Shown piece by piece: positions 8,384 to 18,023 of a stretch of 20,315 bases of DNA (positions are counted from its first letter, which is position 1; every line of letters starts with the position of its first letter). The DNA comes from VGWB01 sp964480945 (GTDB lineage Bacteria; Bacteroidota; Ignavibacteria; UBA10030), in NCBI GenBank assembly GCA_964480945.1, contig CAYZRX010000072.1:1-20315 (forward strand), written 5' to 3'. Below the pieces are notes generated by a model. It did no database searches. It was given only the letters and a program-made list of their open reading frames with translations, and was not told the DNA's origin. Made by a program: the position numbers and the translations under genes.

Positions 8384-8419
8384 GGGTGTCTAACTACATA
8401 CAAAAGGATAGTTATACCC
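8384..8419 (+). promoter_or_regulatory. Imperfect inverted repeat upstream of the MacA-like gene
   Basis: TAACTA (8391-8396) and TAGTTA (8409-8414) are inverted repeats separated by 12 bp. They are flanked by outer arms GGGT (8384-8387) and ACCC (8416-8419), giving a dyad about 36 bp long. It lies about 90 bp before the adaptor start, with TTGAGA at 8374-8379 just upstream as a possible -35 element. It is a candidate operator only. Confidence 0.25.
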
Positions 8420-8509
8420 ATTGCTCTCGGCTTGATTTCTGCTTCTTCGAGTGCTTCTATCCGGAGGAAATAGGTTGATTTTATCACGAATCACGGGTGA
8501 GGGGAAACA

Positions 8510-9976
8510 ATGAAAAAAACGTTCTATATCATCGGGACGATCGTGGTCGCCGTTGCTGTCTCGGGCTACTTCCTTTTCGGGAAGCACGGCGTCGAGAAAT
8601 ACGATTTTAGATTCGACAAGGTGTCGCAAGGCGACCTTACCGTCTATGTCACCGCGACAGGCACGGTCAACGCCGTCACCAGTGTCGATGTGGGAACGCA
8701 GGTTTCGGGGATCATCACCAAGCTGTATGCGGACTTCAATTCTGTCGTGAAGGAAGGACAGGTGATCGCACAGCTTGACACGACGTTCCTTTACCAGTCG
8801 TTGAAAGATGCCGAAGCGAACCTGGAAAGAGCTCANNNNNNNNNNCTGGACCGCGAGAAAGTCCTGGTTCAACGCGGCCTTGACTCGCAGCTCAATTATG
8901 ACGCAGCGCTGACAACGTATGAGACAAACGAAGCTTCTGTCAAGTCTGCACAAGCGAGTCTCGACAGGGCAAAGATTAATCTTGCGTACGCAACCATCTA
9001 CGCACCCATCAACGGGGTGGTGGTCAACCGGGCAGTGAATGTGGGCCAGACCGTGGCCGCAAGTTTTTCGTCCCCCACGTTGTTCACCATCGCCAATGAT
9101 CTTCGGCGGATGCAGGTCGAGACAACAGTGGACGAATCCGACATCGGCAGAGTAAGCATCGGTCAAGAGGCGACCTTCACCGTCGATGCGTATGCGGATC
9201 AGCAGTTCTCCGGGACAGTTTCACAGATCAGACTTGCCCCTCAATCCATTCAAAACGTGGTCAATTACATCGTCATCATCGACGTGGCAAACGACCAGCT
9301 GAAGCTCATGCCCGGCATGACGGCGAACGTGAAGATCCTGGTGGCAAGCGCGCCAAATGTCATGAGAGTCTCCAACATGGCGTTACGCTTCCAGCCGCCG
9401 AGCGACATCATCGACACGACAGGGATGGGCTCCTCTCGCGGCGGTTTCATGGGCAGAGGAAATGGGGGCGGCGACACCTCCGCCATCGGGCGATCCTCGT
9501 TTGGGGGCAGAGGAGGGATGGGGGAACGCTTCCAGGCAACTAGAGATTCGATCCAGGCTGCGCACGGAGGCAAATTGAGCCAGGACGAGCTGAGAACCGA
9601 GATGCAAAAAATATTCGCAAGCCGAATGCAGACGGCAAGCGCGCCGGTCCAGCAAAGCCGACCTCAACCGACGCCATCGAAGGATGCAGGCAAGTTCGGC
9701 ATCGTTTCCAAGTATCCTGTCTATGAAAAGAGTGCTTACGTCCCCGCTCAGCAGTCAGGCAGAGGCAGGGTCTGGATCCTGAAGTCCAATGGGCTGCTGG
9801 AGTCGATCTTCGTCCGGACCGGGCTCAACGACGGACGGTACACCGAGATCTCTTCCCCCAGGCTCAAGCCGGGAGACCAGGTCGTTCTCGGTGCCACCTC
9901 AAATGGTAATTCGGGACAGGACCAGGCACGCAGTCCATTCTCAAGCGGCGGTCGGATGGGAGGCGGGTTCAGATGA
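8510..9976 (+). CDS. Periplasmic adaptor (membrane fusion protein) of a MacAB-type ABC exporter, with a 10-N gap
   Basis: The membrane fusion protein links an inner-membrane MacB-type ABC transporter to an outer-membrane channel. One N-terminal membrane anchor (about residues 5-23) is followed by a lipoyl half (VTATGTVNAVTSVDVGTQVSGII), a coiled-coil hairpin (about 92-165), the second lipoyl half (ATIYAPINGVVVNRAVNVGQTV) and a beta-barrel domain. Ten Ns (8836-8845) sit in the first coiled-coil helix, so residues 109-112 are unknown and the true length is uncertain, although the frame continues. An unusual Gly/Arg-rich insert (about residues 302-345), then a Gln/Pro-rich stretch, precede the last membrane-proximal domain (VWILKSNGLLESIFVRTGLNDG). 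GAGGGG lies 5 nt before ATG 8510. The stop overlaps the ATPase start by 4 bp. The family is certain; the substrate is unknown. Confidence 0.9.
   Translation: MKKTFYIIGTIVVAVAVSGYFLFGKHGVEKYDFRFDKVSQGDLTVYVTATGTVNAVTSVDVGTQVSGIITKLYADFNSVVKEGQVIAQLDTTFLYQSLKDAEANLERAXXXXLDREKVLVQRGLDSQLNYDAALTTYETNEASVKSAQASLDRAKINLAYATIYAPINGVVVNRAVNVGQTVAASFSSPTLFTIANDLRRMQVETTVDESDIGRVSIGQEATFTVDAYADQQFSGTVSQIRLAPQSIQNVVNYIVIIDVANDQLKLMPGMTANVKILVASAPNVMRVSNMALRFQPPSDIIDTTGMGSSRGGFMGRGNGGGDTSAIGRSSFGGRGGMGERFQATRDSIQAAHGGKLSQDELRTEMQKIFASRMQTASAPVQQSRPQPTPSKDAGKFGIVSKYPVYEKSAYVPAQQSGRGRVWILKSNGLLESIFVRTGLNDGRYTEISSPRLKPGDQVVLGATSNGNSGQDQARSPFSSGGRMGGGFR
8836..8845. other. Assembly gap (10 Ns) inside the adaptor gene
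   Basis: Ten consecutive Ns interrupt the coiled-coil region of the adaptor. Read as exactly ten bases, the frame is kept. A fixed 10-N run is also a common placeholder for a gap of unknown size, so the missing sequence may be longer. Confidence 0.98.
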
Positions 9977-10764
9977 TCCACGAGCAAGCCGCGTCACCTG
10001 CCAATCCAGACGGAGCACTGATCCAGATCGATCACCTCATCAAGGTCTATCAGCTTGGTGAGATCGAGGTGCATGCTCTGCGCGGAGTGTCGGTGCAAGT
10101 CACAAAGGGAGAGTTCGTCGCAATCATGGGAGCTTCCGGCTCCGGGAAGTCCACCTTCATGAACATCCTTGGCTGTCTGGACAAGCCGACGAAAGGAACC
10201 TATATCCTTGAAGGGATCGACGTTGGCAAGTTGTCGAGGGATGAGCTCGCCGCAATCAGGAACAAGAAGATCGGGTTCGTGTTCCAGGGTTTCAATCTCC
10301 TCTCGCGCACTTCTGCGCTTGAAAATGTTGAGCTTCCGCTTTTCTATAGCTCGACCTCAAACAAAGTCCGAAAGGCGAGGGCCATCGAAGCGATCGACAG
10401 GGTCGGATTAGGGGATCGAATTCATCATTACCCGAACCAGCTTTCTGGCGGTCAACAGCAACGGGTTGCGATTGCGAGGGCGTTGGTGAATGATCCAAGC
10501 ATCATTCTTGCCGACGAGCCGACCGGCAATCTGGATAGTCGGACGAGCGTCGAGGTCATGGGAGTTTTCCAGGAGCTGAACAACAACGGTATTACCGTCA
10601 TTCTGGTGACTCACGAACCGGACATCGCGTCGTTTGCGAAGCGACACGTGGTTTTTCGGGATGGCAAAATCCGGGCGGACAAGATTAACCCGAGTCCAAG
10701 GGTTGCGTCTGAGGTGATCAAGGCGATGCCGGTCATCGAGGAAGAGGAGGAGGAAGCAGCATGA
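9973..10764 (+). CDS. MacB/LolD-type ABC transporter ATP-binding protein
   Basis: This cytoplasmic ATPase subunit powers a MacB/FtsX-type transporter. In its 263 residues are Walker A GASGSGKST (53-61), the Q-loop at Q105 (FVFQGFNLL), signature LSGGQQQR (157-164), Walker B IILADEP with D181 and E182, the D-loop GNLDSR, and the switch histidine H214 (VTHEPD). The RNKKIGFVFQGFNLL phrase is typical of the MacB/LolD subgroup. The C-terminus is a short acidic run of glutamates. It is separate from its permease, unlike E. coli MacB, where both are fused. It overlaps the adaptor gene upstream and the permease gene downstream by 4 bp each, so all three are probably translated as a unit. Confidence 0.95.
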   Translation: MIHEQAASPANPDGALIQIDHLIKVYQLGEIEVHALRGVSVQVTKGEFVAIMGASGSGKSTFMNILGCLDKPTKGTYILEGIDVGKLSRDELAAIRNKKIGFVFQGFNLLSRTSALENVELPLFYSSTSNKVRKARAIEAIDRVGLGDRIHHYPNQLSGGQQQRVAIARALVNDPSIILADEPTGNLDSRTSVEVMGVFQELNNNGITVILVTHEPDIASFAKRHVVFRDGKIRADKINPSPRVASEVIKAMPVIEEEEEEAA

Positions 10765-11978
10765 AGACCTTGAATATTCTTCTTTCGGCCTTCCGGGCGC
10801 TCCAGCGGAACAAGATGAGGTCGTTTCTGACGATGCTGGGGATCATCATCGGCGTCGCGGCGGTTATTGCAATGCTTGCCATCGGCCAGGGCGCGGAGTA
10901 TTCGGTCAAGGAGCAGATCGCTGCACTGGGCACGAATGTTCTGATGGTGTTCCCGGGCGCTCAACAGCAAGGCAATGTGAGGATCGCTGCGGGCTCAGCA
11001 GTGACTCTGACGGATGATGATGCTCAGGCGATTTCGAGAGAGTGTCCGGCCGTCCAGTATATTTCACCCGGAGCGTTCTCTGGCGGTCAGGTCATCGCCG
11101 GTAATCTGAACTGGGCGACGAGCGTGCAAGGCGTCGGCGCCGATTACCTTGAGATCCGTCAGTGGTCCATCGAGTACGGCGAATTCTTCACGGACCAGGA
11201 TATCAAAGGGGCAACAAAAGTCTGCGTCCTCGGGAAAACCGTCGCTGACAATCTCTTTCCCGAGTCGAGTCCGGTCGATCAAACCATCCGCATACGCAAT
11301 GTGCCGTTCAAGGTCGTCGGGGTGCTAACGAAAAAAGGACAAAATGCGATGGGGCAGGACCAGGATGACGTCATTCTTGCACCCTACACGACTGTGCTCA
11401 GAAGGCTCTCACACTGGCAAAACTTGCGATACATCCTCGTCTCCGCCACGAGCTTGAACAGCATTGGTGCGGCTCAGCAACAGATTTCCGAACTCTTGAG
11501 GATGAGGCACAAGATCGCTCCGTATGATGCGGACGATTTTACGATACGAAATCAAACCGACCTTGCCACGACCGCGACAGCCACAACGCAAATTCTCACC
11601 ATCCTTCTCGCGAGCATCGCTTCCGTCTCTTTGCTCGTCGGTGGGATCGGGATTATGAACATCATGCTGGTCTCCGTCACGGAGCGGACGCGCGAGATCG
11701 GTATCAGGATGTCGATCGGTGCTCGCGGGCGAGACATCCTCACCCAATTCCTCATCGAGGCCCTCGTGCTCAGTCTTGTCGGCGGCATCGTCGGAATCAT
11801 TCTCGGGACAGTCGGTTCATCGGTCATTTCAAGCATTGCGAAGTGGCCGACGATCATCACAGCATTCTCGATCATCCTGTCGTTCGGGTTTTCGATCGCC
11901 ATCGGTATCTTCTTCGGCTTCTATCCTGCCCGGAAGGCCGCGCTTCTGAATCCGATCGACGCTCTGCGCTACGAATAA
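10761..11978 (+). CDS. MacB/FtsX-family ABC transporter permease, copy 1
   Basis: This 405-residue inner-membrane subunit of a MacB-like exporter has an N-terminal membrane helix (about 19-43, TMLGIIIGVAAVIAMLAIGQ) and a large periplasmic MacB_PCD domain (about 45-275). Three C-terminal helices follow (about 278-307, 328-350 and 365-388). Between the first two of these is the cytoplasmic ERTREIGIRMSIGAR segment that couples to the ATPase. It ends with FGFYPARKAALLNPIDALRYE, a standard C-terminus in this family. ATG 10761 overlaps the ATPase stop by 4 bp. A close paralogue of the same length lies downstream. By hand count the two differ at about 58 of 405 positions, mainly in the periplasmic domain. 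Confidence 0.95.
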   Translation: MKTLNILLSAFRALQRNKMRSFLTMLGIIIGVAAVIAMLAIGQGAEYSVKEQIAALGTNVLMVFPGAQQQGNVRIAAGSAVTLTDDDAQAISRECPAVQYISPGAFSGGQVIAGNLNWATSVQGVGADYLEIRQWSIEYGEFFTDQDIKGATKVCVLGKTVADNLFPESSPVDQTIRIRNVPFKVVGVLTKKGQNAMGQDQDDVILAPYTTVLRRLSHWQNLRYILVSATSLNSIGAAQQQISELLRMRHKIAPYDADDFTIRNQTDLATTATATTQILTILLASIASVSLLVGGIGIMNIMLVSVTERTREIGIRMSIGARGRDILTQFLIEALVLSLVGGIVGIILGTVGSSVISSIAKWPTIITAFSIILSFGFSIAIGIFFGFYPARKAALLNPIDALRYE

Positions 11979-12353
11979 GCAAGCTGAGTCCTTGCGGTAG
12001 ACCGAGGCTCCTCCTGGCTTCCAGGGGAGCCTCGCGTCCTTCTGATCCCACAACTCTTCCTCTCGATTCGTTGAGCTGCCTCTCCCTCAGCGGTACGGTC
12101 TTCCCCTTCAGTATCCCGACATTCCTCTGCGAAAGCATCGTTCACCCTCTTTCGAGGCACAACAGAAAGAAGTAAGCAGTCAGGAACAAGAGGAGGGGGG
12201 AGAATTGTTGATTCAAGTGTAGATGCCGGTGGGCGCATGGAGAGTTCTGCGCCATTCCTTTCGGTTCAACAGTTCACCAGATCTGCAATCCCGCAACGGA
12301 AGTTCTACACGCCCTCCGGTGAATCGATTTGGGTCAAGCAGAGGAGAGGAACC
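11979..12353. other. 375-bp spacer between the two permease genes
   Basis: No gene is supported here. The only strong structure is the hairpin at 12003-12034. Near the right end, GAGGAGAGGA (12341-12350) is the ribosome binding site of the second permease. The open frame that extends that permease upstream to 12237 is not family-like and lacks a good start site. Confidence 0.6.
12003..12034 (+). terminator. Strong hairpin between the two permease genes
   Basis: CGAGGCTCC (12003-12011) pairs perfectly with GGAGCCTCG (12026-12034). Inside, after one bulged T, CCTGG (12013-12017) pairs with CCAGG (12021-12025) around a CTT loop, giving 14 base pairs. It lies 24 bp after the stop of the first permease. 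No clear U-run follows, so it may be a terminator, an attenuator or an mRNA-stabilising structure. Confidence 0.6.
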
Positions 12354-13571
12354 ATGAAAGTCTTGAACATTCTTGTGTCCGCCTTCAGGGCCTTGCAGCG
12401 CAACAAGATGAGGTCGTTTCTGACGATGCTGGGGATCATCATTGGCGTTGCGGCTGTTATCGCGATGCTCGCCATCGGGCAGGGCGCGGAGTATTCGGTC
12501 AAGGAGCAGATTGCCGCTCTCGGTACCAATGTTCTGATGGTTTTCCCAGGTGCACAGCGGCAAGGCGGCGTCAGGTTCGCGGCAGGATCCGCCGTCACTC
12601 TGACGGAGGATGACGCGAAGGCGATTGAGCGGGATTGCCCGGCAGTGTCGTACGTTTCGCCCGGGACGTTTTCGGGAGGCCAGGTCATCGCCGGCAATCT
12701 GAATTGGGCCACGAGGATTCACGGAGTCGGTGCCGATTACCTCGAGATACGAGAGTGGTCCGTCGAGTACGGCGAATTCTTCACGGACGACGACGTCAAG
12801 GCCGCCTCCAAGGTCTGTGTGCTTGGGACAACGGTGGCTGATAACCTTTTCCCGGATTCGGATCCGGTCGGCCGGAGCATCCGGATACGGAATGTTCCCT
12901 TCAAGGTCATCGGTGTGCTCACGAAAAAAGGACAGAACGCAATGGGGGACGACCAGGATGATGTAATCCTTGCTCCCTTCACGACCGTGCAAAGAAGACT
13001 TTCCCACTATCCGTACATCAGGTACATCCTGGTCTCGGCCACGAGCTCCAGGTCCATCGGTGCCGCGGAAAATGAGATCGCCGACCTCCTCAGGATGAGG
13101 CACAAGATTGAGCCCTACACGCCCGACGATTTCACGATACGGAACCAGAACGACATTGCCAGCGCCGCGACGGCAACGACGCAAATTCTCACCATTCTTC
13201 TCGCGAGCATCGCCTCCGTCTCCTTGCTCGTCGGTGGAATCGGGATCATGAACATCATGCTGGTGTCCGTGACGGAACGGACACGCGAGATCGGCATCCG
13301 GATGTCGGTGGGCGCTCGCGAACGAGACATCCTCACTCAGTTCCTTGTCGAAGCGCTCGCCCTGAGTCTTCTCGGTGGCTTCGTCGGAATTATCCTCGGG
13401 ACGGTCGGCTCGTCGGTTATCTCGAGTATCGCCGATTGGCCTACCATCGTTACGGCGTTCTCCATCATTCTGTCGTTCGGGTTTTCGATCGGGATCGGGA
13501 TTTTCTTCGGCTTCTATCCCGCACGGAAGGCCGCCCTTCTCAATCCGATTGACGCTCTGCGATACGAATGA
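12354..13571 (+). CDS. MacB/FtsX-family ABC transporter permease, copy 2 (tandem paralogue)
   Basis: This is a second MacB-like permease, 405 residues, aligning without gaps to copy 1 at about 86 % identity by hand count. The first 65 residues, including the first membrane helix, and the C-terminal helices are nearly unchanged. Most substitutions fall in the periplasmic domain, for example WQNL to YPYI. The ERTREIGIRMSVGAR coupling segment is kept, so it should work with the same ATPase. ATG 12354 has a very good ribosome binding site (GAGGAGAGGA, 12341-12350). No second ATPase or adaptor follows. The likely outcome is a transporter with two different permease subunits, or two alternative permeases sharing one ATPase and adaptor. 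Confidence 0.94.
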   Translation: MKVLNILVSAFRALQRNKMRSFLTMLGIIIGVAAVIAMLAIGQGAEYSVKEQIAALGTNVLMVFPGAQRQGGVRFAAGSAVTLTEDDAKAIERDCPAVSYVSPGTFSGGQVIAGNLNWATRIHGVGADYLEIREWSVEYGEFFTDDDVKAASKVCVLGTTVADNLFPDSDPVGRSIRIRNVPFKVIGVLTKKGQNAMGDDQDDVILAPFTTVQRRLSHYPYIRYILVSATSSRSIGAAENEIADLLRMRHKIEPYTPDDFTIRNQNDIASAATATTQILTILLASIASVSLLVGGIGIMNIMLVSVTERTREIGIRMSVGARERDILTQFLVEALALSLLGGFVGIILGTVGSSVISSIADWPTIVTAFSIILSFGFSIGIGIFFGFYPARKAALLNPIDALRYE

Positions 13572-13794
13572 GGAGAATGAACTGAACCGGTCGACCAGGT
13601 CTGTTTGTCTTGTTCGTCTCGCCGAGAACGTCTCTTGATCTCGCCTGCTCAGTCTACTCCAAGTTCACGGCCTGATTCCGATTTCCGTCTCCGGGGAGCG
13701 GGATCGATGCGTGCCTCGGCATTCCTCCGCCTGCAACTTTCGGGCGACTCGATCGTACACATACTCGGGTCCCGCTATTCTTGCTTTCCAACAA

Positions 13795-15093
13795 ATGACA
13801 CAACTTGAATCAAGTGACGATCACGTCGATGCCGGGGCCGACGGGACGATGGTGTTTGAAGGACGGGTCTCTCGGCTGGCATCGAAGTTCTCTGCGATGT
13901 GGCAGAGCGCATCGGAGGCGCTCGCTCCGTTTGGAACATCGTTCAGCATTCAGCAGCAGCGCGAGACGGAAGGGAGGGTGGAAAAGATGATGTCGAGCGA
14001 GCCGGATGTCGACACGAGTTCCGAAGAAAACGCTCTGCTTCAGATGCAGCGGCTGAAAACGTCCGTGCGAGATCTTGTGGTGAAGTCGATGGACCCCGAT
14101 CATCGTCGTGAAACCCGGGAGATGCTCAGTCAATTCTCTGACAGCGGGGATGAGTTTGTGCGGAAGGCGAGAGAGTTCGATCCCAAGCTGAAGCCGGAGG
14201 AGATCTTTCAGGCTCTCCGGAATCTCTGGATCATCAACAGCATGCAGGTCGTTTTTGGTCTCCCGATTTGTCTCAACCGGTCCGGACTTGCGTACAGCCT
14301 GCTCTATCCCTACACCGACAACTATCTCGATGCCCCGGCAATTTCTGAATGCGAGAAGCAGGAGTTCAATCGTCTCGTTGGACGGCGGCTGGCCGGGGTT
14401 TCCGTCGGACCTTTGAATGATCACGCAGCGAAGGTCTCCGATCTTGTGCAGATGATTGAGTCCGAATACCCGCGGGCATTGTTCCCTGGCGTGTACGGTA
14501 GCCTGCTCGCGATCCATCGAGCTCAGGAAAACAGCCTTCGGCAATCCGCCGAGGAAGAGTGTTGCGCCCAGCGTGAGATCCTCCGTATCAGTGTGGAGAA
14601 AGGGGGGACGTCAGTTCTTGCGGACGCGTATGTAGCAAAGGGGTCGCTTACCCTGCTGGAGGCGGACTTCGCGTTCGGCTACGGTGTGTTCCTTCAACTT
14701 ATCGATGACCTCCAAGACGTCGGTGAAGATGCACGGAGCGGTCATCGGACGCTCTTCACGCTTGCCGCGAGGGAAGGATCGTTGGACGGGATGGCGAACA
14801 GGCTCGTCTGGTTTCTCCACAACGTCCTCGCCTCGAGCGATCTTCTCTCCCTTCCCCGAGCCGCTACGCTCACCGAACTCGTACGGAGGAGCTGCTGCAG
14901 CCTTATCCTCGAATCGATCGCCCTTGCGCCGAGCCTCTATAGTAACGCGTATGTTGAGTCCGTGGAGCCCTGCTCAGCGTTGCGGTTCGACTGCATCCGA
15001 AAACTCCATGACCAGGTTCGAGCGAGGCAGGAGCGACTGCGGAAGGTGTTCAGGGGAAAGCGACTCGTCCATCTGGCAGCCGCCTGCGTTTGA
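13795..15093 (+). CDS. Divergent class I isoprenoid (polyprenyl/terpene synthase-like) enzyme
   Basis: The protein (432 residues from ATG 13795) looks like an all-helical class I isoprenoid-synthase fold. The clearest evidence is LQLIDDLQDVGED (301-312), matching the second aspartate-rich DDxxD motif (D304, D305, D308) of trans-prenyltransferases. An acidic YTDNYLDAP (173-181) is in the place expected for a first, altered Asp-rich motif (DxxxD rather than DDxxD). VEKGGTSVLADAYVAKG (268-283) recalls the conserved Lys/Gly region before the second motif. A roughly 130-residue N-terminal extension is charged and has no recognised domain. It resembles proteins annotated only as 'class 1 isoprenoid biosynthesis enzyme'. 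Product and substrate are unknown. The start is uncertain: GTG 13711 is in frame with GGGGAG upstream, whereas ATG 13795 lacks a clear binding site. Confidence 0.72.
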   Translation: MTQLESSDDHVDAGADGTMVFEGRVSRLASKFSAMWQSASEALAPFGTSFSIQQQRETEGRVEKMMSSEPDVDTSSEENALLQMQRLKTSVRDLVVKSMDPDHRRETREMLSQFSDSGDEFVRKAREFDPKLKPEEIFQALRNLWIINSMQVVFGLPICLNRSGLAYSLLYPYTDNYLDAPAISECEKQEFNRLVGRRLAGVSVGPLNDHAAKVSDLVQMIESEYPRALFPGVYGSLLAIHRAQENSLRQSAEEECCAQREILRISVEKGGTSVLADAYVAKGSLTLLEADFAFGYGVFLQLIDDLQDVGEDARSGHRTLFTLAAREGSLDGMANRLVWFLHNVLASSDLLSLPRAATLTELVRRSCCSLILESIALAPSLYSNAYVESVEPCSALRFDCIRKLHDQVRARQERLRKVFRGKRLVHLAAACV

Positions 15094-15131
15094 CCGATCT
15101 CCGGACCGACCGTGATCTGAAGTCGTTCTAC

Positions 15132-15147
15132 GGCCCCGGGGCGGGCC
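15132..15147. terminator. GC-rich hairpin in the convergent gap
   Basis: GGCCC (15132-15136) pairs with GGGCC (15143-15147) around a 6-nt loop, and GCCCCGGGGC (15133-15142) is itself a perfect palindrome. It lies in the 57-bp gap where a plus-strand and a minus-strand gene converge, where a two-way terminator is expected. No U-run is seen on either side. Confidence 0.35.
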
Positions 15148-15150
15148 CAC

Positions 15151-15860
15151 CTACACGATCGCATAGAGGTTGATGCCGGGAAGGAGCAGAGCGTAGAGCG
15201 CCCACATCACGAAGCCGATGCTGAGCGGGACGGTGATGTTGTCGTCGATCTTGACCGAGAGGGATTCGGCGACAGCACCGACTGCGGCGGCGACGATCCC
15301 GATGAGGTATTCAAGAGCCAGCCCCTCGACTTTCGGCGCGAGCAGCACGACGACAAGCGCCGCAATGAAGAAGCCGAATGCGCCCTCGAGCGACTTGTGG
15401 AAGAACTTCCTTTTGCCGAAGCGCCTCCCGACGAGAGCGGATGTAATGTCAGAGAGAATGAGGATAGCGAACGCGTTCACGAAGATGATCTTCGGGAAGA
15501 TCAGCATGCAGAGGATGCCGGAGAGAAGGATATTCGTCGCGCCCGTGAGACGCTTGGTGGTTTCGTCGGCCTCGTGTTTCCGCAGCAGCCATCCGAACCA
15601 ACGATAGAACCATTCACTTGTCGGTAGGTGGTAATAACGGGTGAGGTCGACAATGAGGAACGCGAGAGCGATGGGGATGAGGATAGTGAGAGCGAGCTGT
15701 TTGGTGATGAAATAGTAGACGCCGGGGATCGAAAGGGAGAGGAGGTGAATGGCCTTGCGGACGACTTCGAACTTGAAATCGATGGTCGCCTGCTTGTGGA
15801 GAAGCTCCGACTCATGTGCTTTGCGAGCCGGAGTTTCGACTACCTCAGGGGGCGTTGCGC

Positions 15861-15864
<4 letters not shown>
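15151..15864 (-). CDS. Dolichol/phytol kinase-like CTP-dependent membrane protein
   Basis: This 237-residue polytopic membrane protein belongs to the SEC59/VTE6/CdsA-like group that phosphorylates prenols with CTP or transfers CMP to phosphatidate. The motifs are VVRKAIHLLSLSIP (34-47, with R36-K37 and H40), LSDITSALVGRRFGK (137-151), FHKSLEGAFGFF (155-166), E200 and IDDN (206-209). Together they match the phytol/dolichol kinase branch better than classical CdsA, which is longer. Seven or so hydrophobic segments are visible. Start 15864 overlaps the ftsH stop by 4 bp (ATGA), so it is the last gene of the tilS-hpt-ftsH operon. The true substrate (prenol, undecaprenol or phosphatidate) cannot be told. 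Confidence 0.78.
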
Positions 15865-17966
<2,102 letters not shown>

Positions 17967-18023
17967 GTACATGACTCCTTCAAACTCATTGCCCCCAAGC
18001 CTGGCACGCTTTCGTCTCATTGG

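Larger units (their letters stand above)
8044..8509. other. 466-bp non-coding gap upstream of the efflux operon
   Basis: No convincing gene is seen here. An 89-codon open frame at 8209-8478 has a random-looking composition rich in Cys, Phe and Arg and no ribosome binding site. The gap contains the hairpin cluster next to the exonuclease stop and, near its right end, an AT-richer stretch (about 8366-8420) that probably holds the promoter of the adaptor-ATPase-permease operon. The strong site GAGGGG (8499-8504) serves the adaptor start at 8510. Confidence 0.6.

Noticed and set aside
8209..8478. 89-codon plus-strand frame in the gap before the exporter
   Set aside because: It has no ribosome binding site and no recognisable family, its composition looks random, and it covers the probable promoter region.
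12213..13184. 323-codon minus-strand frame opposite permease copy 2
   Set aside because: The opposite strand of permease copy 1 shows matching shadow frames. This is a by-product of conserved codon use in the permeases, not a gene.
13711..13794. Longer N-terminus for the isoprenoid-like enzyme (GTG start)
   Set aside because: The extra 28 residues look non-conserved in character, and ATG 13795 is simpler. It remains possible because GGGGAG lies upstream of the GTG, so it is noted as an alternative rather than chosen.
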